A stretch of 33,473 nucleotides of DNA from an uncultured Thiotrichales bacterium. GTDB lineage: Bacteria > Pseudomonadota > Gammaproteobacteria > CAIRSR01. Position numbers and translations under genes: made by a program. The DNA lies in assembly GCA_903881315.1 (NCBI GenBank), contig CAIRSR010000091.1, forward strand, positions 1-33,473, given 5' to 3'. Each line of letters starts with the position of its first letter. Position 1 is the stretch's first letter. Under the pieces are notes generated by a model that saw only the letters and a list, made by a program, of their open reading frames with translations, was not told the DNA's origin and searched no databases. This document shows, one piece after another, positions 1-9,952 of this stretch.

Positions 1-3000
1 CTGCCCCCACGATAGTTGTCGGTGGTACCGGCACGGTCTCGGCAACCGGCGGGGCATCCGGGAACGCAGTAACCCTTACCTCGACGACAACCTCGGTCTG
101 TACCATCAGCGGCAGCACCGTCACTGGCGTCACTGCGGGCACCTGCACGATAGCCGCAAACCAAGCAAGCAGCACCAACTACAATGCCGCTACGCAAGTC
201 ACCCAGAACATCACCATTGGCCTCGGCAACCAGACCATCACCTTCGGCACCGCCCCGAGCGTAGTCGTCAACGGCAGCGGAACGGTCTCGGCAACCGGTG
301 GGGCATCGGGTAACGCCGTCACCTTCTCGGTTAACCCGGCGTCGGTCTCCGTCTGCAGTATCAGCGGGGCTACTGTTTCGGGCATCACCATTGGCAGTTG
401 TATCATCGACGCCAACCAGGCCGGTAACGCAAACTACAACGCCGCGAATCAGGCACAGCAAACCATCACCATCACAGGCCTAACCCAAACCATCAGTGCT
501 GTCGCCTTCGCCCCGAACACTATCATTGTAGGGAACACCACCACGGTCTCGGCCAACGGCGGAGGCTCAGGCAACCCGGTGACCTTCACGGTTGACCCTG
601 CCGCCACCACCGTCTGTAGCATCAGCGGCAGCACGATAACAGGCCTTACCGTTGGTAGCTGTATCATCGACGCGAACCAGACCGGCACCACCACCTATGC
701 CGCCGCGACCCAAGCACAGGCGACAATCACCGTCACTGGCCGCCCCCAGACCATCAGCGCCATCACCTTCACCCCGAGCACAGTCATCGCCAGCGGCACC
801 ACGACAGCCAGCGCAACCGGCGGGGCGTCGGGCAATCCGGTCACCTTCAGCTCCAACACAAGCTCGGTCTGTTCCGTGAACAGTAGCACTGGTGTGGTGA
901 CCATTTCGTCCACCGCTGCCGTAGGTAGTACCTGCACCATTGCCGCCAACCAAACCGGCAATTCCACCTATGCGGCTGCCACTACCGTAACCGGCAGTAT
1001 CGTCACCGTCCAGGCGATAACCATTACCGCAAACCCAAGCCCATCAACCTCCGGCACAATAAGCTGCACCAGTCCGGTCGCTACCGGCACTACCAGCACC
1101 TGTACGGTCACGCCCGGTTCCGGCAACTCCATCTCGAGCATCAGCGGCTGTAACGGCACCTCGTCGCGCACCTCCCCCTACACCACCGGTGCGGTCACGA
1201 GTAACTGTACGGTAACCGCAAGCTTCGGAACGTCTAAAACCGTCACGGCTACCGCAAGCCCTTCAGCAGGCGGCACAATTGTCTGTAGCCCGAGTACCGT
1301 CGCCTCCGGTACCACCAGCACATGTACCGTCGCGCCCAATTCCGGTTATGCCATCACCAACATCAGCGGCTGCAATGGCACAACAAGCAACATATCCCCC
1401 TACACCACCGGATCGATCACCAGCAACTGCACGGTAACCGCCACATTCGGCATCCTCATCACCACGACCGCAAGCCCGGCAGCGGGTGGCACAGTAACCT
1501 GTAGCCCTAATCCGGTCGCCTCTGGTAGCACCAGCTCCTGCACGGTCACGCCCAATACTGGCTACGCCATCTCCAGTTCTGGCGTTGCCATCAGCGGTTG
1601 CGGTGGCACCTCAACCAGCACCTCGCCCTACACCACCGGAACAATCACCAGCCCCTGCTCGGTAACCGCAAGTTTCTCGACCAGTTACACGCTCGCGGTC
1701 ACCACTGCCGGCACTGGTAGCGGCACCATCACCAGTAGCCCCGCTGGGATTAGTTGTGGCGCGACTTGCTCACACAGTTTTGCTAGCGGCACGTCAGTAA
1801 CCCTAACCGCCCAGGCAGCCTCGGGCAGCACATTCGCTGGTTGGAGCGGCGCTTGTTCAGGAACCAACAACGCTTGTTCCGTCACCATGAATTCCGCAAC
1901 GACCGTGGTCGCGAACTTTAGCCCCCCCACCAATTACACCATCACGGCCACTGCGAACCCTGCCGGATCCGGCACCGTGACCTGCGTCCCCGCTACGGTG
2001 GTCTCGGGCAGCACCAGCACCTGCACCGCGACACCCAATACTGGCTACGGTATCTCCAGCATCAGCGGTTGCAATGGCACCACGTCTACCACCTCACCCT
2101 ACACCACCGGCACAGTCACCGGTAACTGTACGGTAACCGCCAATTTCGCCTCGCTCACCGCGCTCACTATCACGAATGCGGGAACCGGTAGCGGCACGGT
2201 CACGAGCAGCCCAGCCGGCATCAACTGCGGGGCGACCTGTTCACAAAGCTTTACCCTCAACGCATCCGTCACCCTAACAGCCAGTGCAGCAACAGGCAGC
2301 TCGTTTGTTGGTTGGGGCGGCGCTTGTTCTGGCAGCAGCACTACGTGTACGGTCACAATGAGTTCCGCGCAAAACGTGACCGCGACCTTCAACCTCGGCG
2401 GCAACACGGTGACTGGCTCAGCAAGCGCAGGCGGCACCATCAGCCCGACCAGCGTTGTGGTAACGTACGGGAATACCCAGCAATTCACCCTAGCGGCAAA
2501 CACCGGCTACGCCATCGCTAGCGTTGGCGACAACTGCGGTAGTCAAGGCAGCTTGTCTGACAACACCTACACAACCGGACTCATCACCAGCGCCTGCACG
2601 GTGACCGCAAACTTCCTACAATCCCAAACCATCGGCACGGTTAGCTTCAACCAGACCCAGCTCGTCGCGGGCGGCACACCCGCCACAGCAACGGTCTCGG
2701 CCAGCGGCGGGGCATCGGGCAACACCGTTACCTTCACCAGCCTGACCACCGGCGTCTGCACCATAAGCGGCACCACCATTACCAGTGTCTCTGCGGGCAC
2801 CTGCACCATTGCGGCCAAACAGGCTGGCAACACAACCTACGCAGCAGCCCCCACGGCAACTGGCAGCATCACCGTTTTGCAGTCCCAGACCATCACCTTT
2901 GGCACAGCACCAACCCTGAACAATCGGGGTGCGGCAACCGTCAGTGCCAGCGCAAACTCAGGATTGTTGGTTGGCTTCTCAAGCACCACCACCAGCATCT

Positions 3001-6000
3001 GTAGTGTCGTTGACAATGGCAATGGCACCGCGACCGTCACCGGTGTCGCGGCTGGCACCTGCACCGTCAATGCCAATCAGTCAGGCAACAGCACCTACGC
3101 CGCCGCAACCCAGGTCTCGCCAAACTTCACCATAAACGCCACCACCGCCACCACCCAGACCATCACCTTTGTCGGCACCGCACCGACCCCGAATGTCGGG
3201 GGCAGCGGAACCGTCAGCGCCACGGCAAGCTCCGGATTGACGGTAAGCTATTCCCTAAGCACCACCGGCATTACCCTCGCAAACGCTACCTGCAGCATCG
3301 CTGACAATGGCAAGGGTAGTACGACGGTTACTGGTATCGCGGCGGGCACCTGCACCATCTACGCCAATCAGACGGGCAGTAGCACCTACCAACCCGTCCA
3401 GGCGTCACGGGCCGTCACGATTGGTAGCGCCACCGCTACTGCCCAAACCATCGGTGCCATCACCTTTGCCCCCAGCACCGTCACCGCCGGAGGAACCACC
3501 ACCGCGAGCGCTACCGCCACCTCGGGACTGGCCGTAACCTTCAGCTCGCTCACCCCGACCATCTGTTCTGTGAACAGCAGCAGCGGCGTTGTTACCGTCG
3601 TTGCCAACGCCCCGGAGGGCAACACCTGCACCGTTGCCGCCAATCAGGCGGGCAACGCGAGCTACGCAGTGGCCGCCCGGGTGACCAACAGCATTACGGT
3701 CGCAGGCAACACCCAAACCATTGGTGCTATCACCTTTACCCCAAACTCGCTCACAACCGGCGGCACCACAACCGTTAGCGCCACAGCAAGCTCAGGGTTG
3801 CCAGTCACCTTTACCGTCGATCCACTCTCGGTTGACTCACAAGGGCGCGTCGTCTGCACCATTAGCGGCACCACCGTGACTGGCCGCAATGCAGGTACCT
3901 GCTACATCGACGCCAACCAACCTGGCGGTTACAGCACCTATACCTACGCCGCCGCCAATCAGCAGCAGGGAACCGTCACGGTGACCAGCACCACCCAAAC
4001 CATCACCTTTGGCACAGCCCCAAGCCCGAGGATCAATGGCATCGGAACGGTCAGCGCCACGGCAAGTTCGGGATTGCCAGTAAGCTTCTCGTTAAGCAGC
4101 ACGAACAGCACCACCGCCAACAGCTACTGCAGCATTGTCGATAATGGCAATGGCACCGCGACCGTTACCGGTATCGCCGCTGGCACTTGCACGGTATACG
4201 CCACGCAAGCTGGCAACGGCGGCTATGCCCAGGCCCAGGCCTCACAAGCGGTCACGATTAGCAGCAGCACCGCCACCGCCCAAGCCATCAGCGCTATCGT
4301 TTTCAACCCAACCACCATCGCTGCAGGCGGAACCACCACAGTCAGCGCCACTGGCGGGGGTTCGGGCAACGGGGTTGTCTTCTCGAGTCTAACCCCAAGC
4401 CTCTGCACCGTAAGCGGCACCACCGTTACTGGCGTAGCGGCGGGCACCTGCACCGTTGCCGCCGACCAGAGCGGTAGCACCACCTACGCCCCAGCAACCG
4501 AGGTAACCAACAGCATCATTGTCCTCGCGCCCCAAACCATCACGTTTGGCCCCATCCCCACAGTAACCATCGGTGTAGCGCGCATCGTCAGCGCAAGCGC
4601 AAGCTCAGGACTCGCGGTGAGTTTCTCGCTGACGACTACGGGCACCACCCTCACAAACGCCTTCTGCCAAATCACGGATAGTGGCACCGGAATTGCCACA
4701 GTGACCGGTATAGCCGCGACTACCAGTGGCTGCACAATCTACGCCACCCAGGTTGGCAACAGCAGCTACGCCTCCGTACAGGCATCTTCGGCTATCACCA
4801 TCAGCGGGACATCAAGCCAAACCATCGCCTTCGGTACCGCACCAGTCATCACCGTTGGTGGCACCGGAACAGTCAGCGCCACCGCGAGTTCGGCGCTGGC
4901 GGTAACGCTAAGCTCAAGCACCCCATCCATCTGCACGGTAAGCGGCACTACCATAACCGGTGTGGCCGCAGGGACATGCAACATCACCGCGACCCAGCTT
5001 GGCAACGCGAGCTACGCAGGGACTACGGCAAACCAGAACCTTACCATCTACCCAGCAAGCCAGACCGTCACCCTCGGCACGGCCCCAACCGTCGCCGTCG
5101 GCAACACCGCAATGGCCAGCGCAACGGCCAGCTCTGGGCTCATGGTGAGCTTCTCGCTCAGCGCCACAAGCACCGTCCTTGCCAATACCTATTGCAGCAT
5201 CGTCGATAACGGCAATGGCACCGCTGCCGTAACCGGTTTGGCCGCGACCACCTCTGCCTCCTCTGGTTGCACCCTCTTCGCCAATCAGGTCGGCACCGCA
5301 AACTACACGGCCACCAGCAATTCCCAGCACATCAGCATCACCCAAACCACGCAGAGCGTCACCTGGAGCGCTGCGCCAATGGTCTCTATCAACCGATCTA
5401 ACCTGGTCAGCGCCACAGCAAGCTCGGGACTCACGGCAAGCTTCTCGACCACTACCACGACCATCTGCACCCTGGTCGACAATGGCAATGGCACCGCCAC
5501 AGTCACCGGTGTTGCCGCTGGCACCTGCACAATCACGGCAAGCCAAGCAGGTAACAGTAGCTATTCTGCTGCAACCGCGACCCTCACCCAGAGTCTCACG
5601 GTGACCGGCGCAACAACCCAGACTATCGGCACCATCACCTTCAGCCCAACCACCCTCACGGTGGGAGGCACCACAACCGCAAGCGCCACAGCGAGTTCAG
5701 GCTTAACCGCAACCTTCAGCTCGCTCACGCCTTCCATCTGTACTGTAGGGGCTAGTACCCTGAGCGCTGGGGTTTCTCGGGCGACAGTAACCGACGTCGG
5801 CGTTGGCACCTGCATCATTGCCGCCAATCAGGCAGGCAACACCACCTACGCCTTTGCAACCCAGGTAACCCAATCGATTGCGGTCACAACTGGCAGCACC
5901 ACCCAGACCCTGAGTGCAATCACCTTCACGCCAAGCGCACTCCTCGTCGGGGGCAACACCACAGTCAGTGCACGGGCAAGCTCAGGATTGATAGTGACGT

Positions 6001-6150
6001 TTAGCTCTACCACGCCGGCTACCTGCACCGTGAGTGGCAGCACGGTCTATGGCGTAGCAGCAGGCACCTGTAGCATTGTCGCGAGCCAAGCAGGCAACGC
6101 CATCTACGTGGGCGTCACTAGTACGACCACCATCAATGTTGGCATTAGCG
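1..6150 (+). repeat. Degenerate tandem coding repeats (Ig-like and InlB-B-like) of the PilY1 adhesin
   Basis: Two kinds of unit alternate in blocks. The first is about 80-95 residues and reads roughly QTI-x-F-x-P, TVSATASSGL, SxxxxSICxV, TVTGVAAGTCT, ANQxGNxxY. It occurs about 17 times, the first cut by the left edge, and nearly every copy keeps two Cys about 15-25 residues apart, suggesting one disulfide per domain. The second unit (1012-2620) is about 65-80 residues in seven copies. It has either SPYTTGxxTxxCTVTAxF or the CGATC, FxGWxGACSG, CTVTM pattern known from divergent InlB-B/bacterial repeats. Copies differ enough that they are not recent perfect duplications. Confidence 0.85.
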
Positions 6151-9100
6151 CGACCACCATCTCCGACGATTTTACCCAGGCCACCGATACCAACCTCTGG
6201 CAGCCATCGTATTACGCCTGTCTCACCGCCGGAACCTCGAGCAACAACTCGGTGCCAACCACGAGCAGCATCCCGGGTTGCAACTACACAACCCCCGATC
6301 AACCTGGTTTCGGCGCACTCCGGCTGACACCCGCAGCAACGAGTCAGCACGGTGCCATCGTATCCAATTACACCTTCCCCACCAACCAGGGCCTCCAGGT
6401 CACCTTTGTCAGCTACACCTGGGGCGGCGCAGGTAGCGGCGCTGGTAATGCAAACATGGGCGCTGACGGGATTTCGTTCTTCCTCATGGACGGTGCCGTT
6501 GGCACCACCTACTGGGGAACGCCGAACCTCGGCTCATGGGGCGGAAGCCTTGCGTATACCTGCTCGAATACGAACAATCCTTACACAGGCCTCACCGGCG
6601 CGTACTTAGGGCTCGGGATGGACGAGTGGGGTAACTTCCTGAACAGTGGCGACAATACCGCGAGCGGCGCTCCCGTAAACAGCACAAACACCTTTTACTC
6701 GGGGTCTTATTTCCAGGCCAATCGCATCGGTTTGCGCGGCGCGGGTAATGTAAGCTGGTATTGGTTGAATCAAAACTACCCAGCCCTCTACCCATCTAGC
6801 CTAAGTTCCGGCACCCAAGCAACCGCCGTCCAGAACACCTGTAAGACCGGCACCCTCTGGGATTACTCTACTGGCGTTGGCACGAACCTTAACATCACCG
6901 CGCAAAACGGTGGCCCAACGCTCTGGGATTATCCAGTAATCCAGAGCGGTTTCTCGGTGTTGCCAAACACTCAACCGATCGCCAAGCTGAGCGCGACCTC
7001 GCGCACCCAGGCAGTGCCGATGAAGTACCAGTTGTCGATCACGCCAGGTGGTCTGCTCAACTTCTCGTACAGCTACAACGGCGGCGGCTACCAGTCGGTA
7101 TTGACCAACTTCCCGATCACGGCAGGAAATGGCAACCTGCCCGACTCCTTCCGTTTCGGCTTCGCCGGCTCGACGGGTGGCGCTACGAATAACCACGAGA
7201 TCACCTGCTTCCTCGCGGAACCAACCGAATCGAGCAGTAGTGCGACGGTCAACAGCGTCGAGAGTGGTCAGGTACGCACCGGTACACAGGTCTATCTCGC
7301 CTCCTACAACCTAAACAGTTGGGCGGGGTCACTCGTATCTGACTCCATCACGGCGAATGCGAGTGGTGGGCTCAGTGTCGCCAAAATCTCTACCTGGGAC
7401 GGTAGCTGTACGCTGACCGGCGGGTCGTGCTCCAGCATGGGCACTGGCAGCAGTCCGGTCACCGTCGAGCCGTGGCAGGCGTCAACCGCAACCACCTCGA
7501 CCTCACCCATCCCGTCTCGCCAACTCGTGACCTGGAATGGCTCCAGAGGCGTGCCACTCGAATGGACAAATCTGACGGCGGCCCAGCAAAGCATCCTCAC
7601 CGCATCCAGCAGCGGCTCCCTCGGCCAAGATCGGCTCAACTGGTTGCGCGGCGACCGTAGCAATGAACAAACCTCCTTGCGCACCCGTTCTAGCGTCCTT
7701 GGGGATATTATTGACTCCAATCCAACCTGGATAGGCCCCCCCGCATTTGGTGGCACCCTCGCCACCCGGCTGAATGTCGTGTACGCCGGCAGCAATGACG
7801 GCTTCCTGCATGGCTTCAGGACTGGCCAAAACAATACGGACGGGAGTTACAACGCGACCTACAACGATGGCTACGAGGTGCTCGGGTTCATGCCCTATAG
7901 TGTGTTTACCAACAACAACCCGTCCCCCCTCCCCGCCGACGTTGTCAGCCTGACCCAACAACCCTATAACCATCAGTATTTTGTCGATGCCTCGCCCGGC
8001 AGCGGCGAGCTGTACTACACCGACAATACTGGTTCGCCAAACTGGCACACCTGGCTTGTGGGCGGGGTCGGGCCGGGCGGCCAGGAGATCTACGCGCTGG
8101 ATGTCACCGATCCCGCCACCTTCTCCGAGAGCAATGCGGCGAAACTCGTCATTGGCGACTGGACTCCCTCGACACTGACCACGCAGACCTGCATGAATGC
8201 GCTCACCAACTGTGGCAGTAATCTCGGCTACACCTACGGCACCCCACTGATTCGCCGCCTGCACAACGGTAGCTATGCGATAATCTTCGGCAACGGCTTC
8301 GATAGCAGCAGCGGGAAAGCGGGCGTATATATTGGTCTTATCAATGATCCTAGCTGCTCGGCTGCCTACACGAATACCAACGTCAACGTATGCGTAAAGT
8401 TTATCTGGCTAGACACCGGCACCGGTTCAGCCTCCGACCCGAACGGCATCGCCTACGTGTCGTCCGCTGACCTCGATAGCGACGGCCTAACCGACTACCT
8501 CTATGCGGGAGACCTGGAAGGAAACATCTGGCGTTTTGACCTCACGAGCACGGATCCGACACTGTGGGGGGCATCAACCTTTGGCCACACCTCAGCGGCA
8601 CCGCTGTTCACAGCAACAACGAATGCTGGCATCAGTGGAAGTGATGAACCCGTGTCCACCAAGATTGCCGTAACCGCAACCATCACCCCAGACGGGGCGC
8701 AGCGTGTACTCTTGGGAGTGGGTACCGGACGTGCGATACCGTTCACAGCAGCTACCGCCGAGATCTACGCCACCGGCACCCAGAGCGTCTACGGACTGTG
8801 GGATTGGGATATGGACGGGTGGAATAGCTCATCGGCCAATACCTTACGGGGCGTTGGCAACCTCCCTTACGCCTCTTTACCAGAGCAAGCGGCACCGTAT
8901 CGGACATTCACGCGCACCAGTCTTGCAACGGTCACGACCACCAACCCGACAACCACCACGCGGGCAGCAATTCCCGTCACGGTATGCTGGAATGGAAGTA
9001 CGTCGTGCGCCTCCGGCAACACGCAGTATGGGTGGATCTACGATTTGGCGTCTGGCAGTAACAATCTAGGGGAGCAGGTGATCTATAATCCCATCTTCTC

Positions 9101-9449
9101 CGGAGGAGAGTTGGTTGTGAACACCACCGTTCCTCCCTCGGCGAGTTCGATCAACCAATGTACACCTGCCTTACCAACCGGTTGGACGATAGCGTTCGAT
9201 ATGGCGTCCGGCGGTGCGCCACCAAACACGACGAACAACGTCTTCCCTGATTTCAATGGCAGCCTCGTCGCCAATGGCTCGCCGATCACGGGAACAGCGC
9301 TGAGTGCCGTCGGAACCCCGTACGTTGTTGCAATAGGCAGCAGCCAATACATCGTGAACCAAACCGTTAGCGGAACACCGGTGATTACCCAGTTCAACGC
9401 ACCGGGCGGCCTTACTGTTAAACTACTCTCATGGGGACAATTGCGGTGA
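1..9449 (+). CDS. pilY1: PilY1-type type IV pilus tip adhesin with Ig-like, InlB-B-like and lectin domains (5' end outside window)
   Basis: The reading frame is open from position 3 at the left edge to TGA at 9447-9449, so at least 3148 residues are visible and the start lies outside. Numbering from the first visible codon, the order is: about four Ig-like repeats (1-336), seven InlB-B-like repeats (337-872), thirteen more Ig-like repeats (873-2050), an L-type-lectin-like domain (about 2050-2405, with GADGISFFLMDG and GAYLGLGMDEWGNF), then the PilY1/PilC propeller (about 2415 to the end). Propeller landmarks are LNWLRGD, RSSVLGDIIDSNP, VVYAGSNDGFLHGF and GGVGPGGQEIYALDV, plus a calcium-loop motif DLDSDGLTD at 8469-8495. 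PilY1 proteins sit at the type IV pilus tip and act in adhesion and pilus dynamics. The following pilE supports the call. Most PilY1 proteins are 1000-1400 residues, so this one is exceptionally long. The C-terminal assignment is firm; what the repeats and lectin bind is unknown. Confidence 0.93.
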   Translation, partial: APTIVVGGTGTVSATGGASGNAVTLTSTTTSVCTISGSTVTGVTAGTCTIAANQASSTNYNAATQVTQNITIGLGNQTITFGTAPSVVVNGSGTVSATGGASGNAVTFSVNPASVSVCSISGATVSGITIGSCIIDANQAGNANYNAANQAQQTITITGLTQTISAVAFAPNTIIVGNTTTVSANGGGSGNPVTFTVDPAATTVCSISGSTITGLTVGSCIIDANQTGTTTYAAATQAQATITVTGRPQTISAITFTPSTVIASGTTTASATGGASGNPVTFSSNTSSVCSVNSSTGVVTISSTAAVGSTCTIAANQTGNSTYAAATTVTGSIVTVQAITITANPSPSTSGTISCTSPVATGTTSTCTVTPGSGNSISSISGCNGTSSRTSPYTTGAVTSNCTVTASFGTSKTVTATASPSAGGTIVCSPSTVASGTTSTCTVAPNSGYAITNISGCNGTTSNISPYTTGSITSNCTVTATFGILITTTASPAAGGTVTCSPNPVASGSTSSCTVTPNTGYAISSSGVAISGCGGTSTSTSPYTTGTITSPCSVTASFSTSYTLAVTTAGTGSGTITSSPAGISCGATCSHSFASGTSVTLTAQAASGSTFAGWSGACSGTNNACSVTMNSATTVVANFSPPTNYTITATANPAGSGTVTCVPATVVSGSTSTCTATPNTGYGISSISGCNGTTSTTSPYTTGTVTGNCTVTANFASLTALTITNAGTGSGTVTSSPAGINCGATCSQSFTLNASVTLTASAATGSSFVGWGGACSGSSTTCTVTMSSAQNVTATFNLGGNTVTGSASAGGTISPTSVVVTYGNTQQFTLAANTGYAIASVGDNCGSQGSLSDNTYTTGLITSACTVTANFLQSQTIGTVSFNQTQLVAGGTPATATVSASGGASGNTVTFTSLTTGVCTISGTTITSVSAGTCTIAAKQAGNTTYAAAPTATGSITVLQSQTITFGTAPTLNNRGAATVSASANSGLLVGFSSTTTSICSVVDNGNGTATVTGVAAGTCTVNANQSGNSTYAAATQVSPNFTINATTATTQTITFVGTAPTPNVGGSGTVSATASSGLTVSYSLSTTGITLANATCSIADNGKGSTTVTGIAAGTCTIYANQTGSSTYQPVQASRAVTIGSATATAQTIGAITFAPSTVTAGGTTTASATATSGLAVTFSSLTPTICSVNSSSGVVTVVANAPEGNTCTVAANQAGNASYAVAARVTNSITVAGNTQTIGAITFTPNSLTTGGTTTVSATASSGLPVTFTVDPLSVDSQGRVVCTISGTTVTGRNAGTCYIDANQPGGYSTYTYAAANQQQGTVTVTSTTQTITFGTAPSPRINGIGTVSATASSGLPVSFSLSSTNSTTANSYCSIVDNGNGTATVTGIAAGTCTVYATQAGNGGYAQAQASQAVTISSSTATAQAISAIVFNPTTIAAGGTTTVSATGGGSGNGVVFSSLTPSLCTVSGTTVTGVAAGTCTVAADQSGSTTYAPATEVTNSIIVLAPQTITFGPIPTVTIGVARIVSASASSGLAVSFSLTTTGTTLTNAFCQITDSGTGIATVTGIAATTSGCTIYATQVGNSSYASVQASSAITISGTSSQTIAFGTAPVITVGGTGTVSATASSALAVTLSSSTPSICTVSGTTITGVAAGTCNITATQLGNASYAGTTANQNLTIYPASQTVTLGTAPTVAVGNTAMASATASSGLMVSFSLSATSTVLANTYCSIVDNGNGTAAVTGLAATTSASSGCTLFANQVGTANYTATSNSQHISITQTTQSVTWSAAPMVSINRSNLVSATASSGLTASFSTTTTTICTLVDNGNGTATVTGVAAGTCTITASQAGNSSYSAATATLTQSLTVTGATTQTIGTITFSPTTLTVGGTTTASATASSGLTATFSSLTPSICTVGASTLSAGVSRATVTDVGVGTCIIAANQAGNTTYAFATQVTQSIAVTTGSTTQTLSAITFTPSALLVGGNTTVSARASSGLIVTFSSTTPATCTVSGSTVYGVAAGTCSIVASQAGNAIYVGVTSTTTINVGISATTISDDFTQATDTNLWQPSYYACLTAGTSSNNSVPTTSSIPGCNYTTPDQPGFGALRLTPAATSQHGAIVSNYTFPTNQGLQVTFVSYTWGGAGSGAGNANMGADGISFFLMDGAVGTTYWGTPNLGSWGGSLAYTCSNTNNPYTGLTGAYLGLGMDEWGNFLNSGDNTASGAPVNSTNTFYSGSYFQANRIGLRGAGNVSWYWLNQNYPALYPSSLSSGTQATAVQNTCKTGTLWDYSTGVGTNLNITAQNGGPTLWDYPVIQSGFSVLPNTQPIAKLSATSRTQAVPMKYQLSITPGGLLNFSYSYNGGGYQSVLTNFPITAGNGNLPDSFRFGFAGSTGGATNNHEITCFLAEPTESSSSATVNSVESGQVRTGTQVYLASYNLNSWAGSLVSDSITANASGGLSVAKISTWDGSCTLTGGSCSSMGTGSSPVTVEPWQASTATTSTSPIPSRQLVTWNGSRGVPLEWTNLTAAQQSILTASSSGSLGQDRLNWLRGDRSNEQTSLRTRSSVLGDIIDSNPTWIGPPAFGGTLATRLNVVYAGSNDGFLHGFRTGQNNTDGSYNATYNDGYEVLGFMPYSVFTNNNPSPLPADVVSLTQQPYNHQYFVDASPGSGELYYTDNTGSPNWHTWLVGGVGPGGQEIYALDVTDPATFSESNAAKLVIGDWTPSTLTTQTCMNALTNCGSNLGYTYGTPLIRRLHNGSYAIIFGNGFDSSSGKAGVYIGLINDPSCSAAYTNTNVNVCVKFIWLDTGTGSASDPNGIAYVSSADLDSDGLTDYLYAGDLEGNIWRFDLTSTDPTLWGASTFGHTSAAPLFTATTNAGISGSDEPVSTKIAVTATITPDGAQRVLLGVGTGRAIPFTAATAEIYATGTQSVYGLWDWDMDGWNSSSANTLRGVGNLPYASLPEQAAPYRTFTRTSLATVTTTNPTTTTRAAIPVTVCWNGSTSCASGNTQYGWIYDLASGSNNLGEQVIYNPIFSGGELVVNTTVPPSASSINQCTPALPTGWTIAFDMASGGAPPNTTNNVFPDFNGSLVANGSPITGTALSAVGTPYVVAIGSSQYIVNQTVSGTPVITQFNAPGGLTVKLLSWGQLR

Positions 9450-9952
9450 TTACATCCAGAACGAAAGGTTTTACCCTTATCGAGCTAATGATCGTCGTTT
9501 CGATCATTGCGATACTCGTTGTTGTCGCCTTTCCAAGCTACCAATCGTACGTGCTGAAATCGCACCGAACGGCAGCCATCAACGCGCTTTTGTATATCGC
9601 CGGACAGGAGGCAAACTATTACAATGCAAACAACGTCTATGCCACCAGCATTGCGGGGCTAGGTCTTGGCTATACCGATCCCTACACCGTCCCGTCGGCC
9701 AGCACCACCTACTACAAGGTCGCGGTGCAAGCTGGTTCTACCAGTAGCGCCTTCACTCTACAGGCAGTACCGCAGGGCGCTCAGACCAGCGACACTTGTG
9801 GCACCTACGCCTACACCAATCTCGGCGTTAAAATGCTCTACTCCGGGACTAGCGTGACCTATTCCAACACCGGCGCAGGAAACCAGGGCTCTGTCCCAGG
9901 AGGCACCGTAACCACCAGCGGCACAACGCTGTCTACTTGTTGGGGGAATTAG
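9446..9952 (+). CDS. pilE: Type IV major pilin-like protein (PilE/PilA family)
   Basis: This is a type IVa pilin with a short basic leader and the prepilin peptidase site KG|FTLIELMIVVSIIAILVVVAFPSY. Glu at mature position 5 and the hydrophobic N-terminal helix are both intact. Two Cys near the C-terminus (SDTCGTY and STCWGN) fit the pilin disulfide loop. Length is about 168 residues, normal for PilE. I prefer the GTG at 9446, which overlaps the pilY1 stop as GTGA, has GGGGA about 8 bases upstream, and gives the usual 8-residue leader MITSRTKG. The ATG at 9431 would add five residues but has no visible Shine-Dalgarno. A pilE directly after pilY1 is the common minor-pilin cluster order. It could be a minor pilin rather than the main subunit. 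Confidence 0.92.
   Translation: MITSRTKGFTLIELMIVVSIIAILVVVAFPSYQSYVLKSHRTAAINALLYIAGQEANYYNANNVYATSIAGLGLGYTDPYTVPSASTTYYKVAVQAGSTSSAFTLQAVPQGAQTSDTCGTYAYTNLGVKMLYSGTSVTYSNTGAGNQGSVPGGTVTTSGTTLSTCWGN

Noticed and set aside
4914-5546. A 210-codon minus-strand open frame inside the adhesin repeats
   Set aside because: It is antisense to the pilY1 repeats. Its Gly/Ala/Arg/Cys-rich content follows from the Thr/Ser/Gly codon bias of the sense strand, and many similar shadows occur along the gene.
1-6150. CRISPR-like array suggested by many repeated motifs
   Set aside because: Units are 200-290 bases, degenerate and fully coding in one frame; there are no short identical repeats with unique spacers.
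7503-8264. A 253-codon minus-strand frame opposite the PilY1 propeller
   Set aside because: The plus strand carries clear PilY1 motifs across the same bases.
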